Source of the DNA: Nitrospira sp. CR1.3
GTDB lineage: Bacteria; Nitrospirota; Nitrospiria; Nitrospirales; Nitrospiraceae
NCBI GenBank assembly: GCA_014055525.1
Contig: WIAH01000010.1
Coordinates: 79,844 to 143,843 of the forward strand
Length of the DNA: 64,000 bases
Direction of reading: 5' to 3'
In this document: piece after piece, positions 17,415-26,819 of the stretch
Numbering within the stretch: position 1 is the stretch's first letter
How the letters are laid out: each line of letters begins with the position of its first letter
Program-made: the position numbers and the translations under genes
Notes under the pieces: generated by a model
The model's database searches: none
Told to the model about the DNA's origin: nothing
The model's input: only the letters and a program-made list of their open reading frames with translations

Positions 17415-18188
17415 ATGCGAAAGCGAGCTTCAGCAGAAGTCAAAGAAACGCGTCAGCCGCCCCGCCCCGTCCAATCCGGTGTCCTCGTCACGGGAGCCTC
17501 GGGAGGCATCGGTCGGGCTATCAGCCTTGCATTTGCACATGTCGGCTGGTTCGTCGGAGTCCATTACCATCAGGGCAAGAAGTCGGCAGAGGAGACGCTC
17601 AGACAGGTTTGCGCGGTTGCCGGGACCGGCTCTCTCCACCAAGCGGACCTGCGCGTCAGCGAGGCCGTACAACAGATGGTCGAGGCCTTCGTTCGAACCG
17701 CTCCCGATGTCACGGCGCTCGTCTGTAACGCCGGGGTTGGTGGCGGCGGCCTGGTGCTCCGACAGCAGGACGATGACTGGTCAAACATTATCGCAACGAA
17801 CCTGACCGGAACATTTCATTGCCTCAAGGCGATCGGCCCGATCCTGTTGGGCCGCGGCGGGGGATCGATCATCGTGGTTGGATCCCATGCGGCCTATTTT
17901 GGATCGCGGGGACAGTCGGCCTACGCCGCCTCTAAAGCCGGTTTGATCGGACTCGTCAAGACTGTCGCCCGGGAGTGGGGCGCGGGCAATGTTCGCGTCA
18001 ATCTTCTGCTGCCCGGCTGGCACAGGACGGCCCTTTCAGAAGGAGCCTATCCTGATGACCAAGAATGGCGCGACCATGCCCTACGCCACCCGCCGTCGCT
18101 GAACGAAGTGGCGCGGACGGCCGTCCACCTCGCGCAAACACAGGATGTGTCAGGCCAGGTCTGGAACTGCGACAGCAGAGCCCTCTGA
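17415..18188 (+). CDS. Short-chain dehydrogenase/reductase (FabG-like)
   Basis: A 257-residue Rossmann-fold oxidoreductase. It has the NAD(P)-binding TGASGGIGRA near residue 27, NAG in VCNAGVGG, the catalytic Ser in VVGSHAAYF and the catalytic pair in SAYAASKAG (Tyr-x3-Lys). It most resembles 3-oxoacyl-ACP reductases. It lies 54 bp upstream of bioD on the same strand, so a role in making the pimeloyl precursor of biotin is possible, but fatty acid synthesis or another reduction is equally open. The first 20 residues before the core are extra and basic. Confidence 0.85.
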   Translation: MRKRASAEVKETRQPPRPVQSGVLVTGASGGIGRAISLAFAHVGWFVGVHYHQGKKSAEETLRQVCAVAGTGSLHQADLRVSEAVQQMVEAFVRTAPDVTALVCNAGVGGGGLVLRQQDDDWSNIIATNLTGTFHCLKAIGPILLGRGGGSIIVVGSHAAYFGSRGQSAYAASKAGLIGLVKTVAREWGAGNVRVNLLLPGWHRTALSEGAYPDDQEWRDHALRHPPSLNEVARTAVHLAQTQDVSGQVWNCDSRAL

Positions 18189-18242
18189 CACGAGCTGATT
18201 GCTCATGGCACTTCATACCACACGGGAGGCGAGTCGAGGGAG

Positions 18243-18971
18243 ATGAACGGCGGAGTCTTCGTCACTGGAACAGATACAGGAGTCGGGAAGACGGTCCTGG
18301 CCGCGGCGCTGGCGTTTTACTTGAAGCGAAAGGGGGTCTCGGTCGGCGTGATGAAACCGATTGAAACGGGCGTCACGAATTCCGGATTGAGACGTTCCGA
18401 TGCGGCACTGCTCCAAGCCATGATTGAATCGGACGACGCACTCGGAGCCATCTGCCCTTTCCGGTTCGAATTGCCTCTTGCTCCGCTTGCAGCGGCCCAG
18501 TCTGAACGACGGCAGATTGATCTCGGAGTGATCCAGAAGGTCTATCGTCTCCTGTCCCGTCGCTATGAGTTCATGGTGATCGAAGGAGTCGGGGGGATCC
18601 ATGTGCCGCTCGCTCCGAAGATCGAAGTCATTGATCTCATCGCCCGGTTCAAGTTTCCGGTCGTTGCGGTAGGTCGTTCTTCCCTCGGCGGGATCAACCA
18701 TGCGCTCCTGACCATCGAAGCGCTTCGCCGACGGAGAATCCCCATCGCCGCGGTTGTGCTCAATCAAACAAGGCCCGCGAGGTCCAAGCTCGATCGCTTG
18801 CAGGAACGGACGACCGTTGAAATACTCCGCAAACAGGCCGGCGTGCCGGTGTTTGGGCCACTCCCCTACAGGTCAGAATTGTCAAAGCAATTCCGGCGGT
18901 TAGTGACAAAGCTTGCTCAATCCGCCGCAGTCAAGAATCTGGTGAAGGCCGTCAGGAGAGCAGCGAGGTAA
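18243..18971 (+). CDS. bioD: Dethiobiotin synthetase
   Basis: A 242-residue ATP-dependent carboxylase that closes the ureido ring of dethiobiotin, the next-to-last step of biotin synthesis. The P-loop GTDTGVGKT is at residues 8-16; the substrate Lys-containing MKPIETG follows near 37, and EGVGGIHVPL near 115. A strong GGCGAGTCGAGGGAG leader precedes the ATG. No bioA, bioB or bioF is adjacent, so the pathway is split. It converges with thiE and the two 3' ends overlap by 20 bp (18952-18971). Biotin made here would serve the nearby accB product. Confidence 0.93.
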   Translation: MNGGVFVTGTDTGVGKTVLAAALAFYLKRKGVSVGVMKPIETGVTNSGLRRSDAALLQAMIESDDALGAICPFRFELPLAPLAAAQSERRQIDLGVIQKVYRLLSRRYEFMVIEGVGGIHVPLAPKIEVIDLIARFKFPVVAVGRSSLGGINHALLTIEALRRRRIPIAAVVLNQTRPARSKLDRLQERTTVEILRKQAGVPVFGPLPYRSELSKQFRRLVTKLAQSAAVKNLVKAVRRAAR

Positions 18972-19587
18972 GTTTCTCCACCTCCGTCCTGACATCCTCG
19001 GCCTTGAGGACCGCGGAGATAACGGCCACCCCGTTCGCCCCGGCCTGCATGATGGCTGGTACCTGGTCTGCTTGGATTCCTCCGATCGCGAAGACGGGCA
19101 GGTTCGTGAGCGGTCGAATCTGCCGGAGGCCGTCCAGACCTACGACCGGATCGTGGTCTTGTTTCGACGACGGTTTGAAGATTGGTCCGAAGCCGATGTA
19201 ATCCGGCTTGAGCTTCTCTGCTTGCTTTACCTGATCAGCATTGTGCGTAGACAAACCAATCAGCTTGTCCGGTCCCAACAGTTTTCTCGCATCAACATAG
19301 GAGAGGTCGTCTTGCCCCAAATGTACTCCATCCGCATCCACGGCCAGTGCCAGATCGCACCGATCATTGACGAGGAACAGGACGCCGAGATCCGCCGCCG
19401 CATTCCGCAAGACCAGCGCGTCGGAATAGGCATCCTGCATCGAGCCTGCCTTATTCCGGTATTGAAAAATCCTCGCGCCCCCCTCCAACGCAGCCTTCAT
19501 AACCGCGAGAAGCGGACGATCCTGCCGAACCGACGGATCCAGGATGACGTACAACCCGGTCGGACGCTTCGGGGAGAAGAGGCTCAT
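18952..19587 (-). CDS. thiE: Thiamine-phosphate synthase
   Basis: A 211-residue TIM-barrel enzyme that joins HMP-diphosphate and HET-phosphate to thiamine monophosphate. The start ATG at 19587 gives the usual MSLFSPKRPTGLYVILDP; the longer frame upstream runs into accC and is a shadow. Recognisable blocks are FQYRNKAGS, FLVNDRCDLALAVDADGVHLGQDDL, IGLSTHN and GFGPIFKPSSK with a final IGGI phosphate loop. The length is normal. It begins 31 bp after accC, so it may be the last gene of the long minus-strand run, ending convergently with bioD. Confidence 0.95.
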   Translation of the reverse strand: MSLFSPKRPTGLYVILDPSVRQDRPLLAVMKAALEGGARIFQYRNKAGSMQDAYSDALVLRNAAADLGVLFLVNDRCDLALAVDADGVHLGQDDLSYVDARKLLGPDKLIGLSTHNADQVKQAEKLKPDYIGFGPIFKPSSKQDHDPVVGLDGLRQIRPLTNLPVFAIGGIQADQVPAIMQAGANGVAVISAVLKAEDVRTEVEKLTSLLS

Positions 19588-19618
19588 GAGCCATTCTATC
19601 GTGAGGTATCGAAGGGGG

Positions 19619-20959
19619 CTAGCCCGCGAGAAACCGATCAAGAAACGTCGTTGACACATGGCCCTTTTGAAAGTCCGGGTCGTTAAGGATGCGTTTATGA
19701 AGCGGGATCGTGGTCTTGATACCTTCGATGGTGAATTCATCAAGCGCGCGGCGCATGCGGGCGATGGCTTCCTGGCGGTCCCGGCCATGGGTGATAACCT
19801 TGGCAATCATGGAATCATAATGTGGCACCACCATCGCATTGGATTCCATCGCCGAATCCACCCGCACACCGAAACCGCCCGGAGCGCTGTACTTGGTGAT
19901 CAACCCAGGCGATGGAGTGAACTTCTCCGGATCCTCCGCATTAATCCGGCATTCGAGGCTGTGGCCGCTAAGCTTGACGTCCTGCTGCTTAAAGGAGAGT
20001 GCCTGCCCGTCGGCGAGCCGGATCTGTTCCTTGATGAGATCGATGCCCGTCACCATCTCGGTGATGGGATGCTCCACCTGGATCCGCGTATTCACTTCCA
20101 TGAAAAAGAAGTTCTGGTCCTTGTCCAGGAGAAACTCAACCGTGCCCACGTTGCGGTAGTGCACCGCCTTGACGGCCTCCACGGCAGTGCGGCCGATCTC
20201 CCTACGAAGCTTTTCATCCACAGCCGGCGAGGGAGTTTCCTCGACCAGCTTCTGGTGGCGCCGTTGGATTGAGCAATCCCGCTCGCCGAGATGGACCACG
20301 TGCCCCCGATGGTCCGCGACGATCTGGACTTCGATGTGACGGGGCTCAAGAAAGTACCGTTCGAGGTAGACACTGTCGTTGCCGAACGTCGATTTGGCTT
20401 CGGTTTGAGCCGCCTGAAACGCGCGGGCGAGATCGTCCGCCTTATTGACCACCCGCATACCGCGCCCGCCACCGCCGGCCGCGGCTTTGATAATGACTGG
20501 GTACCCGATTTTTGCCGCGGCGTCGAGGGCTTCCTGCTCACTCTTCAATCCACCGGGACTTCCCGGCGTCACCGGCAGGCCTCGTTTGGCCACAATTTCT
20601 CGGGCCTTGGCCTTGTCGCCCATGAGGGCAATGTTCTCAGACGTGGGACCGATGAACTTAATCCCGATGGATTCGCAGACCTCGGCGAAATGGGCGTTTT
20701 CCGAGAGGAAGCCATAACCGGGATGAATGGCATCTGCACCAGTGATTTCTGCCGCGCTGAGGACGTTGGGAATGTTCCGATAGCTCAGGGCCGCTTCAGC
20801 GGGGCCGACGCATATTCTCTCGTCGGCGGCTCGGACATGCAACCCACCGGCGTCGGCTTCGGAGTGAATCGCGACCGTCTTGATCCCAAGCTCTTTGCAG
20901 GCCCGGATCACCCGAAGCGCGATTTCTCCACGATTGGCGACTAGGACTTTCTTGAACAA
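19619..20959 (-). CDS. accC: Biotin carboxylase subunit of acetyl-CoA carboxylase
   Basis: A 446-residue ATP-grasp enzyme that carboxylates the biotin of the AccB carrier, the first half of malonyl-CoA synthesis. Start MFKKVLVANRGEIALRVIRA is the classical N-terminus. The ATP-binding Gly loop AAAGGGGRGMRVV is near residue 160, and HIEVQIVADHRGHVVHLGERDCSIQRRHQK and MEVNTRIQVEHP follow. Length is standard. It lies 28 bp downstream of accB, the common accBC arrangement, behind efp. Confidence 0.97.
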   Translation of the reverse strand: MFKKVLVANRGEIALRVIRACKELGIKTVAIHSEADAGGLHVRAADERICVGPAEAALSYRNIPNVLSAAEITGADAIHPGYGFLSENAHFAEVCESIGIKFIGPTSENIALMGDKAKAREIVAKRGLPVTPGSPGGLKSEQEALDAAAKIGYPVIIKAAAGGGGRGMRVVNKADDLARAFQAAQTEAKSTFGNDSVYLERYFLEPRHIEVQIVADHRGHVVHLGERDCSIQRRHQKLVEETPSPAVDEKLRREIGRTAVEAVKAVHYRNVGTVEFLLDKDQNFFFMEVNTRIQVEHPITEMVTGIDLIKEQIRLADGQALSFKQQDVKLSGHSLECRINAEDPEKFTPSPGLITKYSAPGGFGVRVDSAMESNAMVVPHYDSMIAKVITHGRDRQEAIARMRRALDEFTIEGIKTTIPLHKRILNDPDFQKGHVSTTFLDRFLAG

Positions 20960-20987
20960 GGCACAGCTCCGAGGTTGGGAAATGAGA

Positions 20988-21560
20988 CTAGGCTGTTGCC
21001 TTAGGATCGATACGAAACAGCGCCTGACCGTATTCCACCGGCTTGGTGCTTTCAGCGAGGATCTTCACTACCTGGCCATCCACTTCTGACTCGATCTCGT
21101 TCATGAGTTTCATGGCTTCGACGATGCACAGGACTTGGCCCTTTTTGACGAAATCGCCTTCTTCCACATAGGGATCGGCGTCAGGGGATGGTGACCGGTA
21201 AAACGTCCCGACGATGGGTGACGTGATCGTGACGAGGCCGCCAGTGTCTTCTGGGGGCCCGCCGCCGGCGGCAGCCAGTTGAGAAGCGGCGGCGGCCGCC
21301 GCTGGAACGATATCCGGACCCGCCGCCGCAATCGACTTGATCCCAACCTCGTGCCGGACCCTGATGCGAACCCCTTCCCGCTCCAACTCCAACTCGGTCA
21401 GGTTGTTCCGCTTGAGCAGGTCGACTAGTTCTTGGATGTGCTTGGCCTGGTTTCCGGTCAGAAAGGACCGACTCTGCTCACCGGAGCTCTCGGACAACGT
21501 CTGAGGCAGAACGATAGGGGTCCCGCGCTTCCTGGACCGGCGAGGCTTGCCCCTGCTCAC
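20988..21560 (-). CDS. accB: Biotin carboxyl carrier protein of acetyl-CoA carboxylase
   Basis: A 190-residue BCCP. The C-terminal biotinyl domain has the target Lys in [12 protein letters not shown]. An Ala/Gly/Pro-rich linker precedes it, and an N-terminal [27 protein letters not shown] block matches the usual AccB start. A basic lead of about 35 residues ([13 protein letters not shown]) is unusual. The start is GTG at 21558-21560, supported by its overlap with the efp stop (GTGA); an internal start closer to residue 36 cannot be ruled out. Confidence 0.93.
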   Translation of the reverse strand: MSRGKPRRSRKRGTPIVLPQTLSESSGEQSRSFLTGNQAKHIQELVDLLKRNNLTELELEREGVRIRVRHEVGIKSIAAAGPDIVPAAAAAASQLAAAGGGPPEDTGGLVTITSPIVGTFYRSPSPDADPYVEEGDFVKKGQVLCIVEAMKLMNEIESEVDGQVVKILAESTKPVEYGQALFRIDPKATA

Positions 21561-22117
21561 CGAACGCGCTCCACGTAGGCTCTGGTGCGTGTGTCGATCT
21601 TTATCACGGTGCCGACCTCCAAATAGAGCGGAACCTTGATCGTGGCGCCGGTCTCGACGACGGCCGGCTTCGTTCCGCCGGATGCCGTGTCTCCGCGAAC
21701 GCCCGGTTCGGCATCGACAACCTTGAGCTCGATGAAAATCGGGAGCTCAACGTCGATCGGCCGGTGCTCGTAGATCAGGATCTTGGCGATCATGTTTTCC
21801 TTGAGCAAATCCGCGTTCTCTCCGAGCTGCTTCTTCGCAAACGTCAGTTGCTCGTATGTCTCGGTGTCCATGAAGGTATAATCGTCGCCGGTCGCATAGA
21901 GAAACTGCATCTCGCGTTCTTCAAGGTCCGGCTCTTCAAACCGTTCACCCGACCGGAACGTTCGGTCGAGGACGTTGCCCGAGATGTAACTCTTGAGTTT
22001 GGTGCGGACAAAGGCCCCTCCCTTGCCCGGCTTCACATGCTGAAACTCGACGATATAAAACGGTTCGCCGTCGATCAGTAACCGTACTCCCCCTCGAAAA
22101 TCTGTGGTGGAAATCAC
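21557..22117 (-). CDS. efp: Translation elongation factor P
   Basis: A 186-residue three-barrel protein that enters stalled ribosomes at polyproline stretches. The conserved loop reads [10 protein letters not shown], with Lys32 as the modification position, so a lysyl- or other modification system is expected elsewhere in the genome. The C-terminal [33 protein letters not shown] signature is complete. It follows aroQ by about 50 bp and is coupled to accB by GTGA. The aroQ-efp-accB-accC order is a widely conserved bacterial cluster. Confidence 0.97.
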   Translation of the reverse strand: MISTTDFRGGVRLLIDGEPFYIVEFQHVKPGKGGAFVRTKLKSYISGNVLDRTFRSGERFEEPDLEEREMQFLYATGDDYTFMDTETYEQLTFAKKQLGENADLLKENMIAKILIYEHRPIDVELPIFIELKVVDAEPGVRGDTASGGTKPAVVETGATIKVPLYLEVGTVIKIDTRTRAYVERVR

Positions 22118-22170
22118 TCGGTACTCCCTTCACGCTGTAACAGATCTTGCACCCTAGCGCGGTTGGCCCG

Positions 22171-22668
22171 CTATCGTGCTCGCTTCTTCTGCCTGGATGA
22201 TGCCATAGGCGAGTGCGATTTCTTCTGCCTGCGGGACGTCAGATAGTCATGCAATCCGCGTAGAGCGAGCAGATAGCCGGTCGGCCCCAACCCGGAAATC
22301 TGGCCGAGCGCCACCCCTGCCACATAGGATTGATGGCGAAACGCTTCGCGCTGATGAATGTTTGATAAATGCACTTCGACCGTCGGCAAAGCCACTGCGG
22401 CCAGCGCATCGCGAATGGCCACACTGGTGTGGGTGTATGCGGCCGGATTGATGATCACCCCGTCGTAGCCGCTGCGAGCCTCCTGGATCCAGGTCACCAA
22501 TTCTCCCTCATTATTGGATTGACGGATATCGACTTCGAGCGCCAATTCCTCGGCCAGCTTGGTCAGGCTTGAATCAATGGCGTCCAGAGATGTCGGGCCA
22601 TAGACGGATTGTTCTCTGGTACCGAGAAGATTCAGATTTGGACCGTGCAATACGAGTATCCGTAGCAT
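22171..22668 (-). CDS. aroQ: Type II 3-dehydroquinate dehydratase
   Basis: Catalyses the third step of the shikimate pathway. With the ATG at 22668 it has 165 residues, beginning [19 protein letters not shown]. Catalytic features are the flexible loop Arg and Tyr in the REQSVYG segment, [17 protein letters not shown] and [17 protein letters not shown] basic tail of about 22 residues (RRQKKS...RQKKRAR) extends beyond the normal C-terminus. The upstream TTG at 22692 is a less likely start. It heads the aroQ-efp-accBC block. Confidence 0.95.
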   Translation of the reverse strand: MLRILVLHGPNLNLLGTREQSVYGPTSLDAIDSSLTKLAEELALEVDIRQSNNEGELVTWIQEARSGYDGVIINPAAYTHTSVAIRDALAAVALPTVEVHLSNIHQREAFRHQSYVAGVALGQISGLGPTGYLLALRGLHDYLTSRRQKKSHSPMASSRQKKRAR

Positions 22669-22773
22669 GAACAACCCGGTGGCCGGATGCAACGCTGGGC
22701 AAGCAACCCTCTTCGGGCGACCGGCAGGGCGGCATTGTAACAGGCCACTGTGGACCGGTCAAACTTCTGAAAT

Positions 22774-23586
22774 TTATTGGGAATTTGAAGAGCTCGGTTC
22801 TCCAGAGGTATTGCGGTCTCGTCGCTCGCGTTGGATCGAGCGAAGCCAAGACTCCAATCGCGCAATCGTCTCGGCATGCGGAGAAGGTTGAGTCGTTGAG
22901 ATGGTCCTTTCCGGCGATGGATCGGAGGACACATTCTGTTCACATGGCTTCGGATCATCGGCCTGAAGCGCCGTTTCGATGATCGTACCGGCCGCGGCCA
23001 TGGGCGAACCAGCGGCCACCCCTGCTTCAGGAGAATCAGCAGGAGCCCCGACCGGCGCCACTGGCTGATCCGCCGGTACTGATTCAATCGATCTGGTGTT
23101 ACCAGCGGACGAAATGAACCGCACCGGCGCAAGTTTTTTCTGCGGCTTGGACACGTCTTTCGCCGGCCGTCCCAACTTGGCCTGAGTCGAGAGCGCTTCC
23201 TCGTCGCGAGGATTCAGTCCGAGAATGACGTCGCAGGATCTCAGCGCTTCTTCCGTCAAACCTTGCGCCATGTAGATCTTGATCAACGTGCGATGCGCGC
23301 GGAGATTCTCCGGACTCAGCTTGACGGCCTCTTCAAGAAGCGCTTTTGCCTTGGTCGCCTGACCAAGCTGGTCATACGCACGCCCGAGCACGACCATGGC
23401 GGTGATGAACCCGGGATAAAACTTCAGCCCGTCCTCCAGAACTCCGGCTGCCTCCTGCCACATGCCGGCCTTACAGTATTCTTCGGCGAGCGGCAGGAAG
23501 ACCTTGGAGTGCGGGTTCTTGGCCAACTGGACAGCCAACCGGTCTATTTCCATGGCGCTGGCGGAGTTTTTCTGATTGGAAGCCAT
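22774..23586 (-). CDS. TPR-repeat protein
   Basis: A 270-residue soluble protein. Residues 10-140 hold about three to four tetratricopeptide units (for example YPGFITAMVVLGRAYDQLGQATKAKALLEEAVKLSP, shown in part by AVKLSPENLRAH). Residues 145-270 are low-complexity, rich in Pro, Ala, Ser and Glu. There is no signal peptide, so it is presumably cytoplasmic. It begins 3 bases after coaBC, so it is clearly in the same operon. Its binding partner is unknown. Confidence 0.8.
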   Translation of the reverse strand: MASNQKNSASAMEIDRLAVQLAKNPHSKVFLPLAEEYCKAGMWQEAAGVLEDGLKFYPGFITAMVVLGRAYDQLGQATKAKALLEEAVKLSPENLRAHRTLIKIYMAQGLTEEALRSCDVILGLNPRDEEALSTQAKLGRPAKDVSKPQKKLAPVRFISSAGNTRSIESVPADQPVAPVGAPADSPEAGVAAGSPMAAAGTIIETALQADDPKPCEQNVSSDPSPERTISTTQPSPHAETIARLESWLRSIQRERRDRNTSGEPSSSNSQ

Positions 23587-23589
23587 CGT

Positions 23590-24849
23590 CTACCGTCCTT
23601 CCAACCTGGACCCGGCTGGGCGTTGTCGAGAGACCGGTCGCAGTAGTCGCTGAGCGACATCCAATACGTCGTCGGCAAGCTGACGCTTCGGTCTCAATGA
23701 AAGCTCAGTGACCGCCCCATGACGATCGATCAGAATCACGGCATTCTGATCACTCCCAAAACCCGCCCCTGCCGTCGTGACGTCGTTGGCGACGATCAGA
23801 TCGAGCCCTTTGGCCTTCAGCTTCTGGGTCGCATGAAGGATCAGGTCATTTGTCTCGGCGGCAAAGCCCACGAGCAGCTGACCGGTTCGCTGGGCCGATA
23901 GGCTGGTCAGAATGTCGGTTGTCGGTTCCAGATCCAACAGGGTCTCCTTCCGGGCTTGCTTTTTCCACTTTTGTGCGGCTGGATCCTTCGGTCGAAAATC
24001 CGCCACCGCCGCGGCCATGACGACGACGCTGGACCAGGCGAGCCTCGTTGTCAGGGCCTTGGCCATCTCTTCCGTGGTCTCAACCGATACCACTTCAACA
24101 CCCCGTGGAGCCGGAAGGGCCGTTGGTCCGGTAACGAGGACGACGTTCGCCCCTCTGGCCTGAGCTGCCTCTGCCAGCGCATAACCCATCTTTCCCGAAC
24201 TGCGGTTTGAAATGAATCGAACCGGATCGATCGGTTCCTGAGTCGGTCCGGCCGAGACAAGGACTCGTTGGCCCAACCAGTCACGCCGAGGAATCAGCAG
24301 GGCCTGAATGGCTTCAAGAATCCGGGATTCTTCGGCAAGCCGTCCCTGACCGATGCGACCTGAAGCAAGAGGACCTTCTTCAGGATCAACCACCACGACG
24401 CCCCTTGCGCGCAAGGTCCGAACATGTTCGGAAACCGTCGGGTGAGTCCACATCCCTCCGTCCATGGCCGGCGCAAAAATCAGGGGGCAATTGGCGGTGA
24501 GCAGCATCGTCGTCAGAAAATCGTCGCCCAATCCCAACGCCGCCTTGGCCAGAAAATTTGCCGTGGCGGGAGCCACGACGATCGCATCCGCTCTCTCAGG
24601 AAACGTCAGGTGCTTCATCTCCTGATGGGCTTCAAACAGGTCGGTCGCGACTGCATGACCGGAGAGGACTTCAAAGGTCAGCGGCGTCACAAACTTCGTG
24701 GCCGCGCGGGTCATCGCCACCTCCACCACCGCCCCCTCGCGCACGAGCAGGCGAAGGAGATTCGCAGCCTTGTAGGACGCAATGCTGCCGGTAACGCCGA
24801 GGATGATCCGTCTCCCGACAAGCGTTGGTCCTATCGCACCGGCCTCCAC
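23590..24849 (-). CDS. coaBC: Bifunctional phosphopantothenoylcysteine decarboxylase / phosphopantothenate-cysteine ligase
   Basis: A 419-residue flavoprotein making phosphopantetheine in coenzyme A synthesis. The CoaC half (about 10-190) begins GRRIILGVTGSIASYKAANLLRLL and includes PAMDGGMWTHP and the active-site stretch near residue 150. The CoaB half (about 200-405) has the ligase signature VSAGPTQEPIDPVRFISNRSSGKMG and the KxKxK-like KWKKQARKE segment. It is tightly packed, 3 bp after rpoZ and 3 bp before the TPR gene. coaD, two steps later in the pathway, lies at 2 kb. Confidence 0.96.
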   Translation of the reverse strand: MEAGAIGPTLVGRRIILGVTGSIASYKAANLLRLLVREGAVVEVAMTRAATKFVTPLTFEVLSGHAVATDLFEAHQEMKHLTFPERADAIVVAPATANFLAKAALGLGDDFLTTMLLTANCPLIFAPAMDGGMWTHPTVSEHVRTLRARGVVVVDPEEGPLASGRIGQGRLAEESRILEAIQALLIPRRDWLGQRVLVSAGPTQEPIDPVRFISNRSSGKMGYALAEAAQARGANVVLVTGPTALPAPRGVEVVSVETTEEMAKALTTRLAWSSVVVMAAAVADFRPKDPAAQKWKKQARKETLLDLEPTTDILTSLSAQRTGQLLVGFAAETNDLILHATQKLKAKGLDLIVANDVTTAGAGFGSDQNAVILIDRHGAVTELSLRPKRQLADDVLDVAQRLLRPVSRQRPAGSRLEGR

Positions 24850-24852
24850 GCC

Positions 24853-25212
24853 TTACTCCTCGGCTTCTGCCTCGGGCGCCTTGGGGGTATCGTCCACATA
24901 GACGCTCAGTTCTTTCTTGATCTCGCGGGCATCTTCACCCGTCATCATGGCAATCCGCTCGCTTTCGCCTTCCTTCCCGCGTTTCGCTTCCTTCATGGCG
25001 TCCCGAGCTTCTTTCCCGACAAGATACTTCGCTTCGCCGCGCAGGACTTCGTCGAGCGCCACGGTGGTTTCCTTCGTGAACTTGGACGCGCCGAACTGGC
25101 GAGACCCCTGCAGGATGTGCTTAGCTCGTTGGGCCGCCACAATCACCAAACGGTGGCGTGAATCGAACTCATCCGGAGTGTACTGGGGCAATAAACTCAG
25201 CATGTCGATCAT
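24853..25212 (-). CDS. rpoZ: RNA polymerase omega subunit
   Basis: A 119-residue omega subunit, which helps assemble RNA polymerase around beta'. The family core is DSRHRLVIVAAQRAKHILQG near residues 17-36 and KETTVALDEVLRGEAKY near 47-63. The C-terminal 50 residues are acidic and charged, longer than in E. coli omega. The gmk-rpoZ-coaBC order is one of the most conserved bacterial neighbourhoods and supports the call. Confidence 0.93.
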   Translation of the reverse strand: MIDMLSLLPQYTPDEFDSRHRLVIVAAQRAKHILQGSRQFGASKFTKETTVALDEVLRGEAKYLVGKEARDAMKEAKRGKEGESERIAMMTGEDAREIKKELSVYVDDTPKAPEAEAEE

Positions 25213-25233
25213 GTGCGCGGTACTCCCTTGTGG

Positions 25234-25941
25234 TTACGGCAGATCTTTCCGATCTCCGGGTTTGGATTCGTCGTCGAGAAGGAAATTGTTCTCGATCCAG
25301 GTCATATCCATTCGCTTGGTTTTCAATCGCTCAGCCAAGAACACATTCTCCAGGTCGCGCAGCGAGCGAGCAAGATCGTCGTTCCTCACGATATAGGTGT
25401 ATTCGCGATAGTTCCAGACCTCTTCCTTGACCTTATGCAACCGGCGTTGAATCTCCTCGGGAGCATCCGAGGCCCTGGTTTGCAGGCGCGTGCGCAGGAC
25501 ATTCATCGAAGGGGGAAGAATAAACACCAGGACGGCGTCGTCGAACTTCTTCTTGACCTGCAACGCCCCCTGGACGTCGATTTCCAAGAGAACATCGATT
25601 CCCTGCTCGATCTTGTCGGCCAAAGACTTTCTCGGCGTCCCATAGAGGTGACCGTAGACCCGAGCCCATTCGACGAATTCATGGCGATCGATCATCTCTT
25701 GGAATTTGGTCTCTTCGATAAAGAAGTACTCCCGGCCGTGCTCTTCACCCGGCCTGGGCGTTCTGGTCGTGTAGGAAATCGAATGCCACAGCCCCGGGAC
25801 GCTGGCCGTCAGCTGCTTACAAAGCGTCGTCTTTCCCGTCCCGGACGGAGCTGAGATGATGAACAAGATGCCCCGCCGTTGCGTCGACGACCGGACCGGT
25901 CCCGATGGTGATTGAGCGGTGGTGGGAGTCGTAGCGCTCAT
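25234..25941 (-). CDS. gmk: Guanylate kinase
   Basis: A 235-residue P-loop kinase that phosphorylates GMP to GDP. The Walker A is SAPSGTGKTTL near residues 31-41 and the GMP-binding region is SYTTRTPRPGEEHGREYFFI. It carries an extra disordered lead of about 20 residues rich in Ser, Thr and Pro. The ATG overlaps the yicC stop by ATGA (25938-25941), which supports this longer start. It is followed by rpoZ after 21 bp. Confidence 0.96.
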   Translation of the reverse strand: MSATTPTTAQSPSGPVRSSTQRRGILFIISAPSGTGKTTLCKQLTASVPGLWHSISYTTRTPRPGEEHGREYFFIEETKFQEMIDRHEFVEWARVYGHLYGTPRKSLADKIEQGIDVLLEIDVQGALQVKKKFDDAVLVFILPPSMNVLRTRLQTRASDAPEEIQRRLHKVKEEVWNYREYTYIVRNDDLARSLRDLENVFLAERLKTKRMDMTWIENNFLLDDESKPGDRKDLP

Positions 25942-26819
25942 TCGACGTTCTGAACCTGTTCTCTGATTCGTTCCAATTCTGTCTTCATCCTGACCACATG
26001 GCCGGCGATCTCTGCATCGTTGGCTTTCGAACCGATCGTATTGACCTCACGCCCCATTTCCTGAAGCAGGAAATCGAGGGTTTTACCGGCAGATTCTGCG
26101 TGGTTCAGTGTTTGCTCAAACTGTACCATATGTGAGTCCAATCTGACTATTTCTTCTGTAATGTCGCCGCGGTCTGCATAGATGGCCAGTTCCTGTAAGA
26201 GACGGGGCCCGTCCGGCCCTTCGTCCCCCATCAGCTTCTCAATGCGCGTTTTCATTCGCTCAAACGATTCTTGAACCGCCTGCGGCATTCTGGCGGCCAC
26301 AGCGGTTCGATGATCACGAATGGTGCGAAGGCGGTCCCTCATATCCTTCGCAAGGGCCGCCCCTTCCCGTTTCCTCATCGCCGCCAAATCTTGAAGCGCC
26401 TGACCGGCCAACTGTTGTATCAACTTCGCCAGCTTCGGATCTTCAGCCGGCTGATCAGTGACCGATACGACGTCCCGAAGCCCCGCGATGAGCGCGAGAT
26501 CGATGGAACCGCTCATTTTGAGGGATTTCTTGAGATCACGGAGGGCCTGATAGTACTGCTTCGCCAACGATCGGTCAACCGTCACTGCAACAGTCCGACC
26601 TTTGCCGCCTTGAACGGTGACGGTCAGATCCACTCGTCCGCGCGTACAGACTTGCTGCGCCGCTTTCTTGAAGGCGTCTTCCAAGTGATTCAGCGTACGA
26701 GGGAGACGGCAGGCAATCTCGAGGAAGCGATGATTGACGGCGCGCACTTCAACCGTGACCGACCCGTCAAGCCAGGGCGCCTGTTGCCGTCCGAACCCGG
26801 TCATGCTGCGGATCATCAT
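25938..26819 (-). CDS. yicC: YicC-family endoribonuclease-like protein
   Basis: A 293-residue protein with the family N-terminus MIRSMTGFGR, the AVNHRFLEIACRLP segment and the C-terminal DUF1732 end (EMGREVNTIGSKANDAEI). YicC has been described as an endoribonuclease acting on small RNAs in E. coli; the role here is inferred from family. Its ATG at 26817-26819 overlaps the nth stop (ATGA), so the start shown gives a double Met (MMIRS). The longer open frame upstream is a shadow of nth. The gene couples to gmk by another ATGA. Confidence 0.93.
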   Translation of the reverse strand: MMIRSMTGFGRQQAPWLDGSVTVEVRAVNHRFLEIACRLPRTLNHLEDAFKKAAQQVCTRGRVDLTVTVQGGKGRTVAVTVDRSLAKQYYQALRDLKKSLKMSGSIDLALIAGLRDVVSVTDQPAEDPKLAKLIQQLAGQALQDLAAMRKREGAALAKDMRDRLRTIRDHRTAVAARMPQAVQESFERMKTRIEKLMGDEGPDGPRLLQELAIYADRGDITEEIVRLDSHMVQFEQTLNHAESAGKTLDFLLQEMGREVNTIGSKANDAEIAGHVVRMKTELERIREQVQNVE

